Source: an uncultured Pelagibacteraceae bacterium (GTDB lineage: Bacteria; Pseudomonadota; Alphaproteobacteria; Pelagibacterales; Pelagibacteraceae). Taken from it: a stretch of DNA of 64,000 bases. Of this stretch, positions 45,650 to 54,637 are shown piece by piece. The DNA is taken from NCBI GenBank assembly GCA_902572345.1, contig CACGEW010000004.1:1-64000 (forward strand), written 5' to 3'. Positions within the stretch are counted from its first letter, which is position 1; every line of letters starts with the position of its first letter. A program made the position numbers and the translations under genes. The notes under the pieces were generated by a model. The model made no database searches and was not told where the DNA came from. It was given only the letters and a program-made list of their open reading frames with translations.

Positions 45650-46396
45650 ATGAAACCTGATGTAAAAGACTACAAAAGATTTGAGAAACAAATTATTTTA
45701 AAAAAAATTGGATTTTCTGGTCAAAAAAAAATTAATAATGCAAAAGTTTTAATTATTGGAATGGGAGGTTTAGGCTGTCCTCTCCTTACCTATCTTGCCT
45801 CATCAGGCGTATGCAATATAGGAATAGTAGACCATGACAAGGTTGAATTAAGTAACTTGAATAGGCAAATTTTATTTAACTCGTCTGATATTGGAAAATT
45901 TAAAGTCGTACAAGCAAAATATAAAATTAGTAAAATTAATAAAAAAATAAAAATTAAAACTTTTAAAATAAAGATCTCAAAGAAAAATATTGAAAATACT
46001 ATTAAAAATTTTGATATTATTTGTGATGGAACCGATAACTTTAATACGAGATACCTAATAAATGATTATTGTAAAAAAAATAAGAAAATTCTTATCTCTG
46101 CTGCTATAAGTAAATTTGATGGCCATTTATTTAAATATAATTTTAAGAAAAAGGGACCTTGCTTAAGATGTTTTATGCCTGAGCAACCATTTGAGGAAAA
46201 TAATTGTGAGACAGATGGAATTTTTTCTCCAGTAGCAGGTATAATTGGCGCTTTACAAGCAAATGAAGTTTTAAAGACAGTTTTAAATTTAAAAGATGAT
46301 CTGAATAATAATATTTTAGTTTTCAATTCTTTATCTATGTCGCTACGCAAAATAAGAATTAACAAAAATAAAAAATGTTTAAATAAATGCGCTTAA
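45650..46396 (+). CDS. ThiF/MoeB/HesA family adenylyltransferase
   Basis: Adenylates the C-terminus of a ubiquitin-like sulfur carrier, as in molybdopterin (MoeB) or thiamine (ThiF) synthesis. The 248-residue protein has nucleotide loop IGMGGLGCPLLTYLASSGV, the NLNRQILF segment and a zinc site (CLRC near 173 plus CLNKC at the end). A carrier protein is not encoded nearby, so the pathway is not fixed. The adenylation Asp lies in CDGTDNFNTRY. Its 3' end overlaps the next gene by 10 bp. Confidence 0.9.
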   Translation: MKPDVKDYKRFEKQIILKKIGFSGQKKINNAKVLIIGMGGLGCPLLTYLASSGVCNIGIVDHDKVELSNLNRQILFNSSDIGKFKVVQAKYKISKINKKIKIKTFKIKISKKNIENTIKNFDIICDGTDNFNTRYLINDYCKKNKKILISAAISKFDGHLFKYNFKKKGPCLRCFMPEQPFEENNCETDGIFSPVAGIIGALQANEVLKTVLNLKDDLNNNILVFNSLSMSLRKIRINKNKKCLNKCA

Positions 46397-46827
46397 TTGT
46401 ATTTTTATTTCTGTTGTTACCGTATGGAAGTTTGCATTCTATGGATGAATATTTTCTTACGCTTAGAAATGAAAAAGTAAACTTACGACAAGGGCCTTCT
46501 TTTGATTATCCTGTGAAAATATTTTATAAAAAAAAGTTTTTACCTGTTCTCGTACAAGATAAGTCTGATAATTTTAGAAAGATAAGGGATCATGAAAATA
46601 ATTCAGGGTGGATTCATATCTCTCAACTATCTAAAAAAAAGGCAGCAATTACTGTAGATGACGATTTAATTTTATTTAACAATTCAACAATTTATTCAAA
46701 TCCAATAGCAAAACTTAAAAAAGGAAGACTTGTAAGAATTAATAAATGTAAAGATGATTGGTGCAAAGTTAATACTGGCGGGTTCAAAGGGTGGTTACAA
46801 AAAAAAAGTCTTTGGGGGTTGCTTTAA
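46387..46827 (+). CDS. Exported protein with two bacterial SH3 domains
   Basis: A 146-residue protein with a signal peptide (about 1-17) and two SH3b-like repeats. Repeat one (about 25-80) has NLRQGPSFDYPVKIFYKK and GWIHISQLS; repeat two (about 90-146) has YSNPIAKLKKGRLVRI and GWLQKKSLW. Such domains bind peptidoglycan or other periplasmic partners, but no enzymatic domain is present here. It ends the ubiE-to-SH3 gene run and shares a TTAA stop with the convergent DUF3501 gene. Confidence 0.87.
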   Translation: MRLIVFLFLLLPYGSLHSMDEYFLTLRNEKVNLRQGPSFDYPVKIFYKKKFLPVLVQDKSDNFRKIRDHENNSGWIHISQLSKKKAAITVDDDLILFNNSTIYSNPIAKLKKGRLVRINKCKDDWCKVNTGGFKGWLQKKSLWGLL

Positions 46828-47417
46828 ATAAAGTCTAAAGCTAAGGCCTTTTTATTTGCATCAGTTAGTTTCGAAGTGTGGGCATACATTTCGTGGTCTA
46901 TGCCAATAATAACTTCATTTGATTGATCCTTAAATTTCTCTATTTGGCTATCACTAAATTCAAAATGGACAAATTGAACTGATGAAGCTTTTCCTTCCGC
47001 AGAAGTTCGGTCTACATCTTGTTCTGGTATGGATTTTATTTTTTCTTCACCAATTTTTAAAAATATTTTTTCCTCAATTCCACCAACTTTATTTAAAAAC
47101 TCTGCTCTGCTTAGTGGATTATCTATTTCAAACATCAGCGTAGCTACCAACTCTTTACCTTTTGGTATTAAAGGATTATAAGCAGCCAATTCATCTTTTA
47201 ACTGTTCATCACCGCCTTTCTCGATATGCAACATTTCTTGAATTTGTGCTTTCATTGTTTCATAAGACTCAAAATAAAAGTTTGCATATGGTCCTAATGA
47301 GACTCTTCTGTCTTTTTTGTAAGAAACTATTTCTTTTCTATAAGCTTTTCTATTTTTAGCATATTCCTCAGCTGGTATAAGATCCGCTTTTGTAACCTCT
47401 CTTGCTTGTTTGTTCAT
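46824..47417 (-). CDS. DUF3501 family protein
   Basis: A 197-residue cytosolic protein of the DUF3501 family, which is regularly found beside rubrerythrin and CCG-domain Fe-S proteins. It opens with the family motif KADLIPAEEYAKNRKAYRKEIV. No known catalytic motif is visible; the function is not established. It begins 2 bp after the Fe-S protein stop and is probably the last gene of the rubrerythrin unit. Confidence 0.87.
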   Translation of the reverse strand: MNKQAREVTKADLIPAEEYAKNRKAYRKEIVSYKKDRRVSLGPYANFYFESYETMKAQIQEMLHIEKGGDEQLKDELAAYNPLIPKGKELVATLMFEIDNPLSRAEFLNKVGGIEEKIFLKIGEEKIKSIPEQDVDRTSAEGKASSVQFVHFEFSDSQIEKFKDQSNEVIIGIDHEMYAHTSKLTDANKKALALDFI

Positions 47418-47419
47418 AA

Positions 47420-48748
47420 TTATAATTTATAAGCCTTAGCCATTATTTCGATAGGATGTAATGCCTCATCATGCCTAATCTCAGTATCCTTTGAAAGCTG
47501 ATTTAAATGCTTACCTGCAAGTGGACAATCTGATGCCATATACTTATTTTTTTTATTATCAATTTGTCTAGCGGTAGGTCGTCCAACTTTAATCGCAAGA
47601 TCGTGTGTTTCTTTCATTACACCAAAAGTTCCTCCATGGCCTGCACATCTTTCTACAACATCCAACTTAACATTTGGAATATTCTTAAGCATATCTCTGG
47701 CCTTTATGCCCATATTTTGTGCTCTAGCATGACACGCGTTGTGTACTGTTACACCTCCATCTATTTCTTCAAGTCCTGGAGCAAGTCCTTCCTTATTTGC
47801 TATATCGACAACATATTCATCAATATCAAAAATATGATTAGATAATTTTTTAATATTTTTGTTGTCTGGTAATAACAGAGGCCACTCGAACTTTAGCATT
47901 AATCCACAACTTGCTGTTAAAGTGACTACTTCATAACCTTTATCAACCCATTTTAAAAGTTCACTAGAGACTTCTTTTGCTTGATTAATAACTTTTGGTA
48001 GATCAGCTTGTTCTAAAAAAGGCATTCCACAACATCCAGGGTACGCATGCTCTACTTCAACACCATTTTTTTTAAGAACTTTTAGAGCAGCTATTCCAGT
48101 GTTTTTTTTATTAAAATTTACAAAACAAGTTGAGTAAATAACAACTTTTCTATCTGTCTTTCTTCCCAAACTAATTTTTTTTACATTTTTTTTGAAAAAA
48201 TTATTAAAAGTTTCTGAGTTATATTTTGGTAATATAACTCTTCTATCAACCTTTATTAGTAGTTCCATTATTTTTCTAAAAAGACTGTTTTTGATATTTG
48301 TTACCCAATTAATAAATTTCGATAGCATGACGCCAATTTTGCCATTTCTATCTATTTGTGCTAATTGATAAGGCATTTTAAGAAGCTCATTATTCTTTCT
48401 CTGGAAAGTCCTATATCTAAGCATTAAATGCGGAAAGTCTAAATTGAAATCATGAGGTGGAACGTATGGACATTTTGTCATAAAACACATGTCACAAAGA
48501 GTACAAGCGTCTACAACAGGTTTAAATTGATCACTTTTTAAACTTTCAACATCCTCATTTTTTGACTCATCAATCATGTCAAAAAGTTTTGGAAATGAGT
48601 CACAAAGATTGAAGCATCTTCGACATCCATGACAAATATCAAATACACGTCTCATTTCATCATCGAGTTTTTTTGGATCTAAAAAATCAGGATGATTAAA
48701 GTCTACGGGATGTCTTATGGGTGCCTGTGTGCTTCCTTCTTTTGGCAT
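47420..48748 (-). CDS. Heterodisulfide-reductase-like Fe-S protein (GlpC/CCG type)
   Basis: A 442-residue cytosolic protein with two [4Fe-4S] motifs near the N-terminus (CHGCRRCFNLC, then CTLCDMCFMTKCPY) and two CCG-type regions (YPGCCGMPF and the variant ERCAGHGGTFG). The family passes electrons in anaerobic glycerol-phosphate dehydrogenases and heterodisulfide reductases; here it probably serves the rubrerythrin. An ATG at 48790 exists, but the ATG at 48748, giving MPKEGSTQ, fits related proteins and leaves the hairpin at 48769-48788 untranslated. Confidence 0.88.
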   Translation of the reverse strand: MPKEGSTQAPIRHPVDFNHPDFLDPKKLDDEMRRVFDICHGCRRCFNLCDSFPKLFDMIDESKNEDVESLKSDQFKPVVDACTLCDMCFMTKCPYVPPHDFNLDFPHLMLRYRTFQRKNNELLKMPYQLAQIDRNGKIGVMLSKFINWVTNIKNSLFRKIMELLIKVDRRVILPKYNSETFNNFFKKNVKKISLGRKTDRKVVIYSTCFVNFNKKNTGIAALKVLKKNGVEVEHAYPGCCGMPFLEQADLPKVINQAKEVSSELLKWVDKGYEVVTLTASCGLMLKFEWPLLLPDNKNIKKLSNHIFDIDEYVVDIANKEGLAPGLEEIDGGVTVHNACHARAQNMGIKARDMLKNIPNVKLDVVERCAGHGGTFGVMKETHDLAIKVGRPTARQIDNKKNKYMASDCPLAGKHLNQLSKDTEIRHDEALHPIEIMAKAYKL

Positions 48749-48768
48749 ATGATTTCTTTGATTTTTAC

Positions 48769-48788
48769 GGTGGAACAAAAGTTCCACC
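48769..48788 (-). other. Intercistronic hairpin after rubrerythrin
   Basis: A perfect 8 bp stem GGTGGAAC / GTTCCACC with an AAAA loop lies between the rubrerythrin stop and the likely start of the Fe-S gene. No T-run follows on the minus strand. It could stabilise the rubrerythrin mRNA end so that less of the Fe-S protein is made. Confidence 0.5.
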
Positions 48789-48801
48789 ATAAAATTATTG
48801 A

Positions 48802-49218
48802 TTACTTAATTGACTCTAATGTTTTTTGAAATTTTCCAGCGTGTGATTTTTCTGCTTTTGCAAGCGTTTCAAACCAGTCTGCTATTTCTTCAAAACCTTC
48901 ATCTCTAGCTGTCTTAGCCATACCAGGATACATATCTGTATACTCGTGCGTCTCACCTGCAACAGCTGAGGCTAAATTCGCTTTTGTTTCACCGATTGGT
49001 TTACCAGTTGCCGGATCACCTACTTCTTCTAAATATTCTAAGTGACCATGAGCGTGACCGGTTTCACCTTCTGCTGTTGATCTAAATACTGAAGCAACAT
49101 CATTGTAACCTTCTACATCCGCTTTTTGGGCGAAATAAAGATATCTTCGGTTAGCTTGACTTTCTCCTGCAAAAGCAGCTTTTAAGTTTTCTTCTGTTTT
49201 TGAACCTTTAAGTGCCAT
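48802..49218 (-). CDS. rbr: Rubrerythrin-family diiron protein without rubredoxin domain
   Basis: A 138-residue four-helix-bundle diiron protein that reduces hydrogen peroxide or stores and handles iron. Its metal ligands include Glu19 in AGESQANRRY, the ExxH motifs E52-H55 (ETGH) and E123-H126 (EKSH), and Glu89 in AGETHEY. The C-terminal rubredoxin domain of classic rubrerythrin is missing, so electrons must come from another protein; the Fe-S protein next to it is a candidate. AGGAG (minus strand, five bases before the start) and two Irr-type elements mark its control. Confidence 0.94.
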   Translation of the reverse strand: MALKGSKTEENLKAAFAGESQANRRYLYFAQKADVEGYNDVASVFRSTAEGETGHAHGHLEYLEEVGDPATGKPIGETKANLASAVAGETHEYTDMYPGMAKTARDEGFEEIADWFETLAKAEKSHAGKFQKTLESIK

Positions 49219-49243
49219 GTTTACTCCTTTGTTGTATGAGTAA

Positions 49244-49260
49244 GATATAATGATTCTAAA
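49244..49260. promoter_or_regulatory. Irr iron-control element 1 (rubrerythrin promoter)
   Basis: Compared with the known Irr consensus TTTAGAAnnnTTCTAAA, this 17-mer has a perfect right half (TTCTAAA) and a left half GATATAA (11 of 14 fixed positions in total). It sits over the -10 region and the spacer, where binding should block transcription. Confidence 0.55.
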
Positions 49261-49271
49261 CTTGAAGTCAA
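49244..49271 (-). promoter_or_regulatory. Rubrerythrin promoter
   Basis: On the minus strand TTGACT (49266-49271) and TATATC (49244-49249) are spaced by 16 bp. Transcription would begin near 49237, giving a leader of about 20 bases with AGGAG. The first Irr element overlaps the spacer and -10 box; the second lies just upstream of the -35 box. Confidence 0.6.
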
Positions 49272-49275
49272 GTAC

Positions 49276-49292
49276 TTTAGAATGATTATAAA
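49276..49292. promoter_or_regulatory. Irr iron-control element 2 (upstream of rubrerythrin -35)
   Basis: TTTAGAA TGA TTATAAA matches the Irr consensus in 13 of 14 fixed positions. Its centre is 32 bp, about three helical turns, from the centre of element 1. It directly abuts the irr stop codon. Confidence 0.65.
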
Positions 49293-49721
49293 CTAGTGCT
49301 TTTGATTATCATTATCAATATTAATCATTACATTAACATCTTTAATGGATTTGCCTTTAGGAGGAGAAGGGAATTTTTTTAATTCAATTTTATTATTTTC
49401 AATATCTGTTAACTCATTATTTGCTTCGTCGTAAAAGTGATGATGGGAAGATGTGTTTGTATCAAAATAATTTTTACCTTCTTTGACTAAAATCTCTTTC
49501 AAATGACCAGCTTTTTTAAATGCGTGAACAGTGTTATAAATAGTTGCTAAAGCAATTTTATCCTCAGCATTTTTTTTGTTGATGGACCTATCTAAATTTT
49601 CTACGGTAAAGTGAAAAGTTTTTTCTCTATTAAATAAGAATTCAGCTAGCTTAATTCTCTGTTTTGTAGGCCTCAATCCAGATGATCTCAATGTACTTGC
49701 CAGGTCTTTTTTTTTATCCAT
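49293..49721 (-). CDS. irr: Iron response regulator Irr (Fur family)
   Basis: A 142-residue Fur-family DNA-binding protein. GLRPTKQRIKLAEFLF, LATIYNTVHAFKKAG and YFDTNTSSHHHFYDE match Irr, the heme-responsive regulator of alphaproteobacteria, better than Fur, PerR or Zur. The HHH cluster (about 92-94) is the known heme/metal site. The N-terminal GCPWHD-type heme regulatory motif of Bradyrhizobium is absent. Position next to fabA is typical for irr. An Irr element in its own promoter suggests self-regulation. Confidence 0.9.
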   Translation of the reverse strand: MDKKKDLASTLRSSGLRPTKQRIKLAEFLFNREKTFHFTVENLDRSINKKNAEDKIALATIYNTVHAFKKAGHLKEILVKEGKNYFDTNTSSHHHFYDEANNELTDIENNKIELKKFPSPPKGKSIKDVNVMINIDNDNQKH

Positions 49722-49741
49722 TTTGCTTAATTTTTTTATAA

Positions 49742-49758
49742 CTTATAATCGTTCTAAA
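49742..49758. promoter_or_regulatory. Irr iron-control element 3 (irr-fabA divergent region)
   Basis: CTTATAA TCG TTCTAAA matches the Irr consensus in 12 of 14 fixed positions. It lies just downstream of the TATATA-type -10 of irr on the minus strand, at the likely start of transcription. It could also affect the divergent fabA promoter. Confidence 0.6.
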
Positions 49759-49808
49759 CTATATATATATAATTAATTTCATAAATCAAGTAAAAGTTAT
49801 TTTTAATT

Positions 49809-50312
49809 ATGCAAAAAAACAGTTTCACATACGAAGAATTAATAGCTTGCGGTAAAGGTAAATTATTTGGAGAGGGAAATGCTAAATTACCACTTCCTCC
49901 AATGTTGATGTTCGACAGAATTACTAAAATTGATAATAAAAGCGGTGAATTTAAAAAAGGAATAATTAAAGCAGAGCTTGATATTAAGGATAATTTATGG
50001 TTTTTTGATTGTCATTTTCAAGGCGACCCTGTTATGCCAGGCTGTCTAGGCCTAGATGCGATGTGGCAGCTAGTTGGTTTTTTTCTAGGATGGACTGGTG
50101 AACCTGGAAAAGGAAGAGCTTTAGGTGTAAACTCTGTTAAATTTACAGGTGAAGTGCTTAAAAATGTGAAAATGGCAACATATGAAATAAATATGAAAAG
50201 AATTCTTAAAAAAGAGGGAACTACAGTAGGATTGGCTAATGGGGTTCTTAGTGCAGATGGTAAAATCATATACCGTGCTGAAAATTTAAAAGTTGGATTG
50301 TTTAAATCATGA
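49809..50312 (+). CDS. fabA: 3-hydroxydecanoyl-ACP dehydratase / isomerase
   Basis: Introduces the cis double bond for unsaturated fatty acids by dehydrating 3-hydroxydecanoyl-ACP and isomerising the product. The 167-residue protein has the hot-dog fold with His69 and Asp83 ([12 protein letters not shown] and [11 protein letters not shown]) matching the catalytic pair of E. coli. It leads fabA-fabB-fabI and overlaps fabB by 4 bp. It is divergent from irr. Confidence 0.97.
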   Translation: MQKNSFTYEELIACGKGKLFGEGNAKLPLPPMLMFDRITKIDNKSGEFKKGIIKAELDIKDNLWFFDCHFQGDPVMPGCLGLDAMWQLVGFFLGWTGEPGKGRALGVNSVKFTGEVLKNVKMATYEINMKRILKKEGTTVGLANGVLSADGKIIYRAENLKVGLFKS

Positions 50313-51520
50313 GAAGAGTAGTAATCACAGGTATTGGCATAGTTTCATGTCTTGGAAATAATCAAGAAGAAGTTCATAGATCATTATTAAATTCGAAATC
50401 TGGAATTTCGTTTGCAGAAGAATACAAAGAACATAATCTTAAAAGTCACGTGCATGGTAAACCTAATATTAAACTCACAGATTTTGTAGATAGAAAAACT
50501 ATTAGATTTATGGGATCTGGTTCTGCCTATAATTACATTGCTATGAAAGAAGCAATTAAAGATTCTGGCTTAGAAGACAAGGAAGTTAGCAACTTCAAAA
50601 CTGGTATTATAATGGGCTCTGGAGGGCCTTCAATAGAAAATGTAATTCTTGCAGCAGATAAAACTAGAGCAAAAACACCAAAATTAATGGGTCCATTTAT
50701 TGTCCCAAGAACAATGGGGAGCACTGCTTCAGCGACACTCGCGGTTCCATTTAAAATAAAGGGAACTAATTACACAATGAGTTCTGCATGTGCAACGAGT
50801 GGTCACTGTATTGGAAATTCTATGGAACTTATTCAGATGGGCAAACAAGATATTGTTTTTGCAGGAGGTAGTGAAGAAGTGCATTGGGCAATGACAGCAA
50901 TGTTTGATGCAATGACAGCGTTATCTTCAAAATATAATGATAAGCCTGAAAGTGCTTCGAGAGCATATGATAAAACTAGAGATGGATTTGTAATTGCGGG
51001 TGGAGCTGGTGTGTTAGTGCTTGAAGAATATGAGCATGCAAAAGCAAGAGGAGCAAAAATTTATGCCGAACTTACGGGATATGGAGCTACTTCCGATGGC
51101 TATGACATGGTTGCGCCTTCTGGTGAAGGAGCTGTTAGATGTATGAAAATGGCTATGGCGACATCAAAGAATAAAATTGATTACATAAATACTCATGGAA
51201 CATCAACACCTGTGGGAGATATTACAGAATTAAACGCAGTTAAAAAGACTTTTGGAGAAGATGTTCCTAAAATAAGTTCAACAAAATCATTATCTGGACA
51301 TCCATTGGGAGCGGCATCAGTACATGAAGCTATTTATTGTTTAATTATGATGAAAAATAATTTCATTACTGGTTCAGCAAATATTAATGAAATGGATGAC
51401 GAAGCTAAAAAGTTTCCTATAGTCACTAAAACTGAAAAAGGAGCATCACTTAATACAGTTATGTCTAATAGCTTTGGTTTTGGTGGAACTAATGCTGCTT
51501 TAATTTTTGAAAAGGTTTAA
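50309..51520 (+). CDS. fabB: 3-oxoacyl-ACP synthase I
   Basis: Elongates acyl-ACP by condensing it with malonyl-ACP, including the unsaturated products of FabA. The 403-residue protein has the Cys161-His-His triad of the KAS I/II fold: [25 protein letters not shown] and [11 protein letters not shown]. The close tie to fabA points to FabB rather than FabF. ATG overlaps the fabA stop by four bases. Confidence 0.95.
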   Translation: MRRVVITGIGIVSCLGNNQEEVHRSLLNSKSGISFAEEYKEHNLKSHVHGKPNIKLTDFVDRKTIRFMGSGSAYNYIAMKEAIKDSGLEDKEVSNFKTGIIMGSGGPSIENVILAADKTRAKTPKLMGPFIVPRTMGSTASATLAVPFKIKGTNYTMSSACATSGHCIGNSMELIQMGKQDIVFAGGSEEVHWAMTAMFDAMTALSSKYNDKPESASRAYDKTRDGFVIAGGAGVLVLEEYEHAKARGAKIYAELTGYGATSDGYDMVAPSGEGAVRCMKMAMATSKNKIDYINTHGTSTPVGDITELNAVKKTFGEDVPKISSTKSLSGHPLGAASVHEAIYCLIMMKNNFITGSANINEMDDEAKKFPIVTKTEKGASLNTVMSNSFGFGGTNAALIFEKV

Positions 51521-51522
51521 TT

Positions 51523-52308
51523 ATGAGTTTAATGAAGGGTAAAAAAGGATTGATCATGGGAGTAGCCAACGAAAGATCCATTGCCTGGGGAATTTCTCAA
51601 AAACTTTTTGAAGCTGGTGCTGAACTAGCTTTTACTTACCTTGGTGAAGCTTTAAAAAAAAGAGTCATTCCCTTAGCAGAAAAATTAAATTCAAAAGTTA
51701 CTTTTAGTTGTGACGTAGAAAAAAAAGAGGAAGTTGTCAAACTTTTTGAGGACATTAAAGCAAAATGGGGTGAAATTGATTTTGTAGTTCATGCAGTAGC
51801 TTTCTCTGACAAATCAGAATTGTCTGGGGAATACTTGAACACAACGAGAGAAAATTTTCTAAGGAGTATGCTTATATCATGTTTTTCATTTACAGAAGTT
51901 TCTAAAGAGGCATCTAAAATAATGAAAGAGGGAGGCAGTTTATTAACTCTTACTTACGAGTCAACTAAGGCTATTCCAAATTACAATGTAATGGGAGTTT
52001 GTAAATCTGCATTAGAAGCAAGCGTAAAGTATCTGGCAAGAGATCTAGGTCAAAAAAAAATTAGAGTAAATGCTATAAGTGCAGGGCCAATTAAAACTTT
52101 AGCTGCATCAGCTATTGGTGATGCAAAATTTTTATATAAATGGAACGAAGATCATTCCTTTTTAAAAAGAAATGTTGACATACATGATGTTGGAAATTCT
52201 GCTTTATACCTGCTAAGTAATCTTGCTAATGGTGTAACTGGTGAAATTCACTATGTTGATGCTGGATACAATAAAATGGGGATGCCTGATCCGAAAAATA
52301 TGACTTAA
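51523..52308 (+). CDS. fabI: Enoyl-ACP reductase (NADH), FabI type
   Basis: Reduces the trans-2-enoyl-ACP in the last step of each elongation round. The 261-residue SDR protein has [12 protein letters not shown] as its nucleotide loop and the Y154-x6-K161 pair (YNVMGVCK), the FabI spacing. It is the target family of triclosan-type inhibitors. The gene follows fabB by 2 bp, and its stop shares a TTAA with the convergent pnp. Confidence 0.95.
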   Translation: MSLMKGKKGLIMGVANERSIAWGISQKLFEAGAELAFTYLGEALKKRVIPLAEKLNSKVTFSCDVEKKEEVVKLFEDIKAKWGEIDFVVHAVAFSDKSELSGEYLNTTRENFLRSMLISCFSFTEVSKEASKIMKEGGSLLTLTYESTKAIPNYNVMGVCKSALEASVKYLARDLGQKKIRVNAISAGPIKTLAASAIGDAKFLYKWNEDHSFLKRNVDIHDVGNSALYLLSNLANGVTGEIHYVDAGYNKMGMPDPKNMT

Positions 52309-54377
52309 GCAGAAGCTTGTTTCATTGATAATTTTACCTTGCCTCTATCAAACCCAACAACTTTGACTGAAACCTCATCACCTTCTTTCACAACGTCACC
52401 AACTTTTGCAACTCTTTTATCAGCAAGTTCAGAAATATGTACGAGTCCGTCTTGTTTGCCTAAAAAATTAACAAAAGCTCCAAACTCCATAATCTTAACT
52501 ACTTTTCCTTTATAAATTTTTCCCATTTCAGGTTTTGCAATTAAATTTTTAATAAATTCAATTGCTTTATTTCTTGAGTCTTCATCTGGTGCTGCGACTG
52601 TTACTTCACCCGTATCTTTAACATCAACTTTTGCGCCTGAAGTTTCAACAATCTCTCTTATAGTTGCTCCACCCTTACCAATCACAGTAGCGATATCCTT
52701 TTTATCCACCTTAATTGTTTCCATTTTTGGTGTGTGTTTTGAAAATTCTTTTCTTGATGTCTTTATGGCTTTATTCATCTCAGCAAGGATATGTTCCCTT
52801 CCACCTTTAGCCTGATCTAATGCTTTTTCCATGATCTCAAATGTTATTCCTGTAATCTTTATATCCATTTGAAGAGATGTAATACCGTCTTTTGTCCCTG
52901 CAACTTTAAAATCCATATCTCCAAGGTGATCTTCATCCCCTAAAATATCTGATAAAACAGAGAAATCTTCACCCTCTTTAATCAATCCCATAGCTATCCC
53001 AGCTACAGGTTCTTTTATTGGCACCCCAGCATCCATTAATGAAAGTGAAGTTCCACAAACAGTTGCCATAGACGAAGAGCCGTTTGACTCTGTTATCTCA
53101 GAAACAACTCTCAATGTATAAGGAAAGTTTTCCTTCAAAGGTAAAGAAGAGTTAATTGCTCTCCATGCTAATTTACCGTGCCCGATTTCTCTTCTCCCAG
53201 TCCCTATTCTTCCACATTCTCCTACTGAGAAAGGAGGAAAGTTATAATGCAGCATAAAATTTGATCTTTGCATTCCATCAAGGCTTTCTAATCTTTGTTC
53301 ATCATCAGTCATTCCAAGAGTCGTTACTACTAAGGCTTGTGTTTCTCCTCTGGTAAAAAGAGCCGACCCATGAGTTCTTGGAAGCACGCCTACCTCACAT
53401 TTAATTTGTCTAACATCGGCTAAACCTCTACCATCTATTCTTTTTTTATCTTTTAAAATTGCTGTTCTAACAATATCTTTTTCAAGAGACTTCAATTGAG
53501 CCATTGCCTGATTTTCAGTGACATTTTCATTTTCTGCAAACATCTCTTTACATTGAGTTTCTATTTCAGAAATAGCTGTAGATCTTTTTTTCTTATCTAT
53601 TTCTTTAAAGGCACTTCTTAAATCTTTTTCAAATTTATCAGAAATTTTCTTTTTAATTTTTGAATGATCAATCTCCTCGACTTCCCATTTAGGTTTACCC
53701 GCTTCTTTAGCTAATTTTTCAATCACATTAATTACAGGTATGAATTTTTCATGACCAAATTTTACTGCATCTAGCATTATCTTTTCAGACAAGCCTGATG
53801 TCTCAGACTCAACCATCAAAACTGCATCTTTTGTCCCTGCCACAACAAGATCTAATTCTGATTCTTTTAATTCTTCTGCTGATGGATTTAATAAATATTT
53901 TCCATCCTTGTAACCAACTCTACTTGCAGCTATAGGTCCTTGAAATGGTAAACCAGAAATAGCTAACGCTGCTGATGATGCGATAATAGATAAAACGTCC
54001 GGTTGGTTCTCTCCATCGTAAGATAAGACCGTTGGTAATAATTGCACTTCATTCATAAAACTTGATGGAAATAATGGTCGTATAGGTCTATCAATAAGCC
54101 TTGAGATTAGTGTTTCTGCTTCCGTTGGTCTTGCTTCTCTTTTAAAATATCCTCCAGGTATTTTTCCTGCAGCATAATACTTTTCCTGATAGTTTACTGA
54201 TAGCGGGAAATAATCTTGACCGTCATTAAGTTTTTTAGCTCCAACAGCTGTGGCGATTACAACTGTCTCACCCATTGTAGCTATTATTGCACCATCTGCT
54301 TGACGAGCTATTTTTCCCGTTTCTAAAGTTAATTTTTTACCGTTAATTTCGATTTCTTCTTTATGAATTTTAAACAT
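52305..54377 (-). CDS. pnp: Polyribonucleotide nucleotidyltransferase
   Basis: A 3'-5' phosphorolytic exoribonuclease of the RNA degradosome. The 690-residue protein has two RNase PH domains ([20 protein letters not shown] and the [21 protein letters not shown] core), a KH domain ([16 protein letters not shown]) and a C-terminal S1 domain ending near [16 protein letters not shown]. It follows rpsO with one base overlap, the usual order. Autoregulation through the rpsO-pnp leader is known elsewhere; here there is no gap for it. Confidence 0.97.
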   Translation of the reverse strand: MFKIHKEEIEINGKKLTLETGKIARQADGAIIATMGETVVIATAVGAKKLNDGQDYFPLSVNYQEKYYAAGKIPGGYFKREARPTEAETLISRLIDRPIRPLFPSSFMNEVQLLPTVLSYDGENQPDVLSIIASSAALAISGLPFQGPIAASRVGYKDGKYLLNPSAEELKESELDLVVAGTKDAVLMVESETSGLSEKIMLDAVKFGHEKFIPVINVIEKLAKEAGKPKWEVEEIDHSKIKKKISDKFEKDLRSAFKEIDKKKRSTAISEIETQCKEMFAENENVTENQAMAQLKSLEKDIVRTAILKDKKRIDGRGLADVRQIKCEVGVLPRTHGSALFTRGETQALVVTTLGMTDDEQRLESLDGMQRSNFMLHYNFPPFSVGECGRIGTGRREIGHGKLAWRAINSSLPLKENFPYTLRVVSEITESNGSSSMATVCGTSLSLMDAGVPIKEPVAGIAMGLIKEGEDFSVLSDILGDEDHLGDMDFKVAGTKDGITSLQMDIKITGITFEIMEKALDQAKGGREHILAEMNKAIKTSRKEFSKHTPKMETIKVDKKDIATVIGKGGATIREIVETSGAKVDVKDTGEVTVAAPDEDSRNKAIEFIKNLIAKPEMGKIYKGKVVKIMEFGAFVNFLGKQDGLVHISELADKRVAKVGDVVKEGDEVSVKVVGFDRGKVKLSMKQASA

Positions 54378-54637
54378 TATTTCCTTAAATTTAATTGTTT
54401 GATGACCTTTTGATAGGACTCAACATTTTTCTTTTTAAGGTATGTAAGAAGTTTTTTTCTTTTATTAACTGATTTAGTCAAACCTAAAGTTGAATGTTTA
54501 TCCTTTTTAAATTTTTTAAAGTGTTCCGATAATTTTATAATTTTATCAGTAAGTAATCCTATTTGAATTTCTGTTGAACCAACGTCTTTTTCATGAGTTG
54601 CTAGTGATTTAATTGTATCTTTTTTTTTCTTTATCAT
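54377..54637 (-). CDS. rpsO: 30S ribosomal protein S15
   Basis: Binds 16S rRNA and the platform of the 30S subunit. The 86-residue product has the family core [26 protein letters not shown] and the end [17 protein letters not shown]. Its start lies 29 bp inside the upstream rbfA, and its stop overlaps the pnp ATG by one base. truB, usually between rbfA and rpsO, is missing here. Confidence 0.96.
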   Translation of the reverse strand: MIKKKKDTIKSLATHEKDVGSTEIQIGLLTDKIIKLSEHFKKFKKDKHSTLGLTKSVNKRKKLLTYLKKKNVESYQKVIKQLNLRK

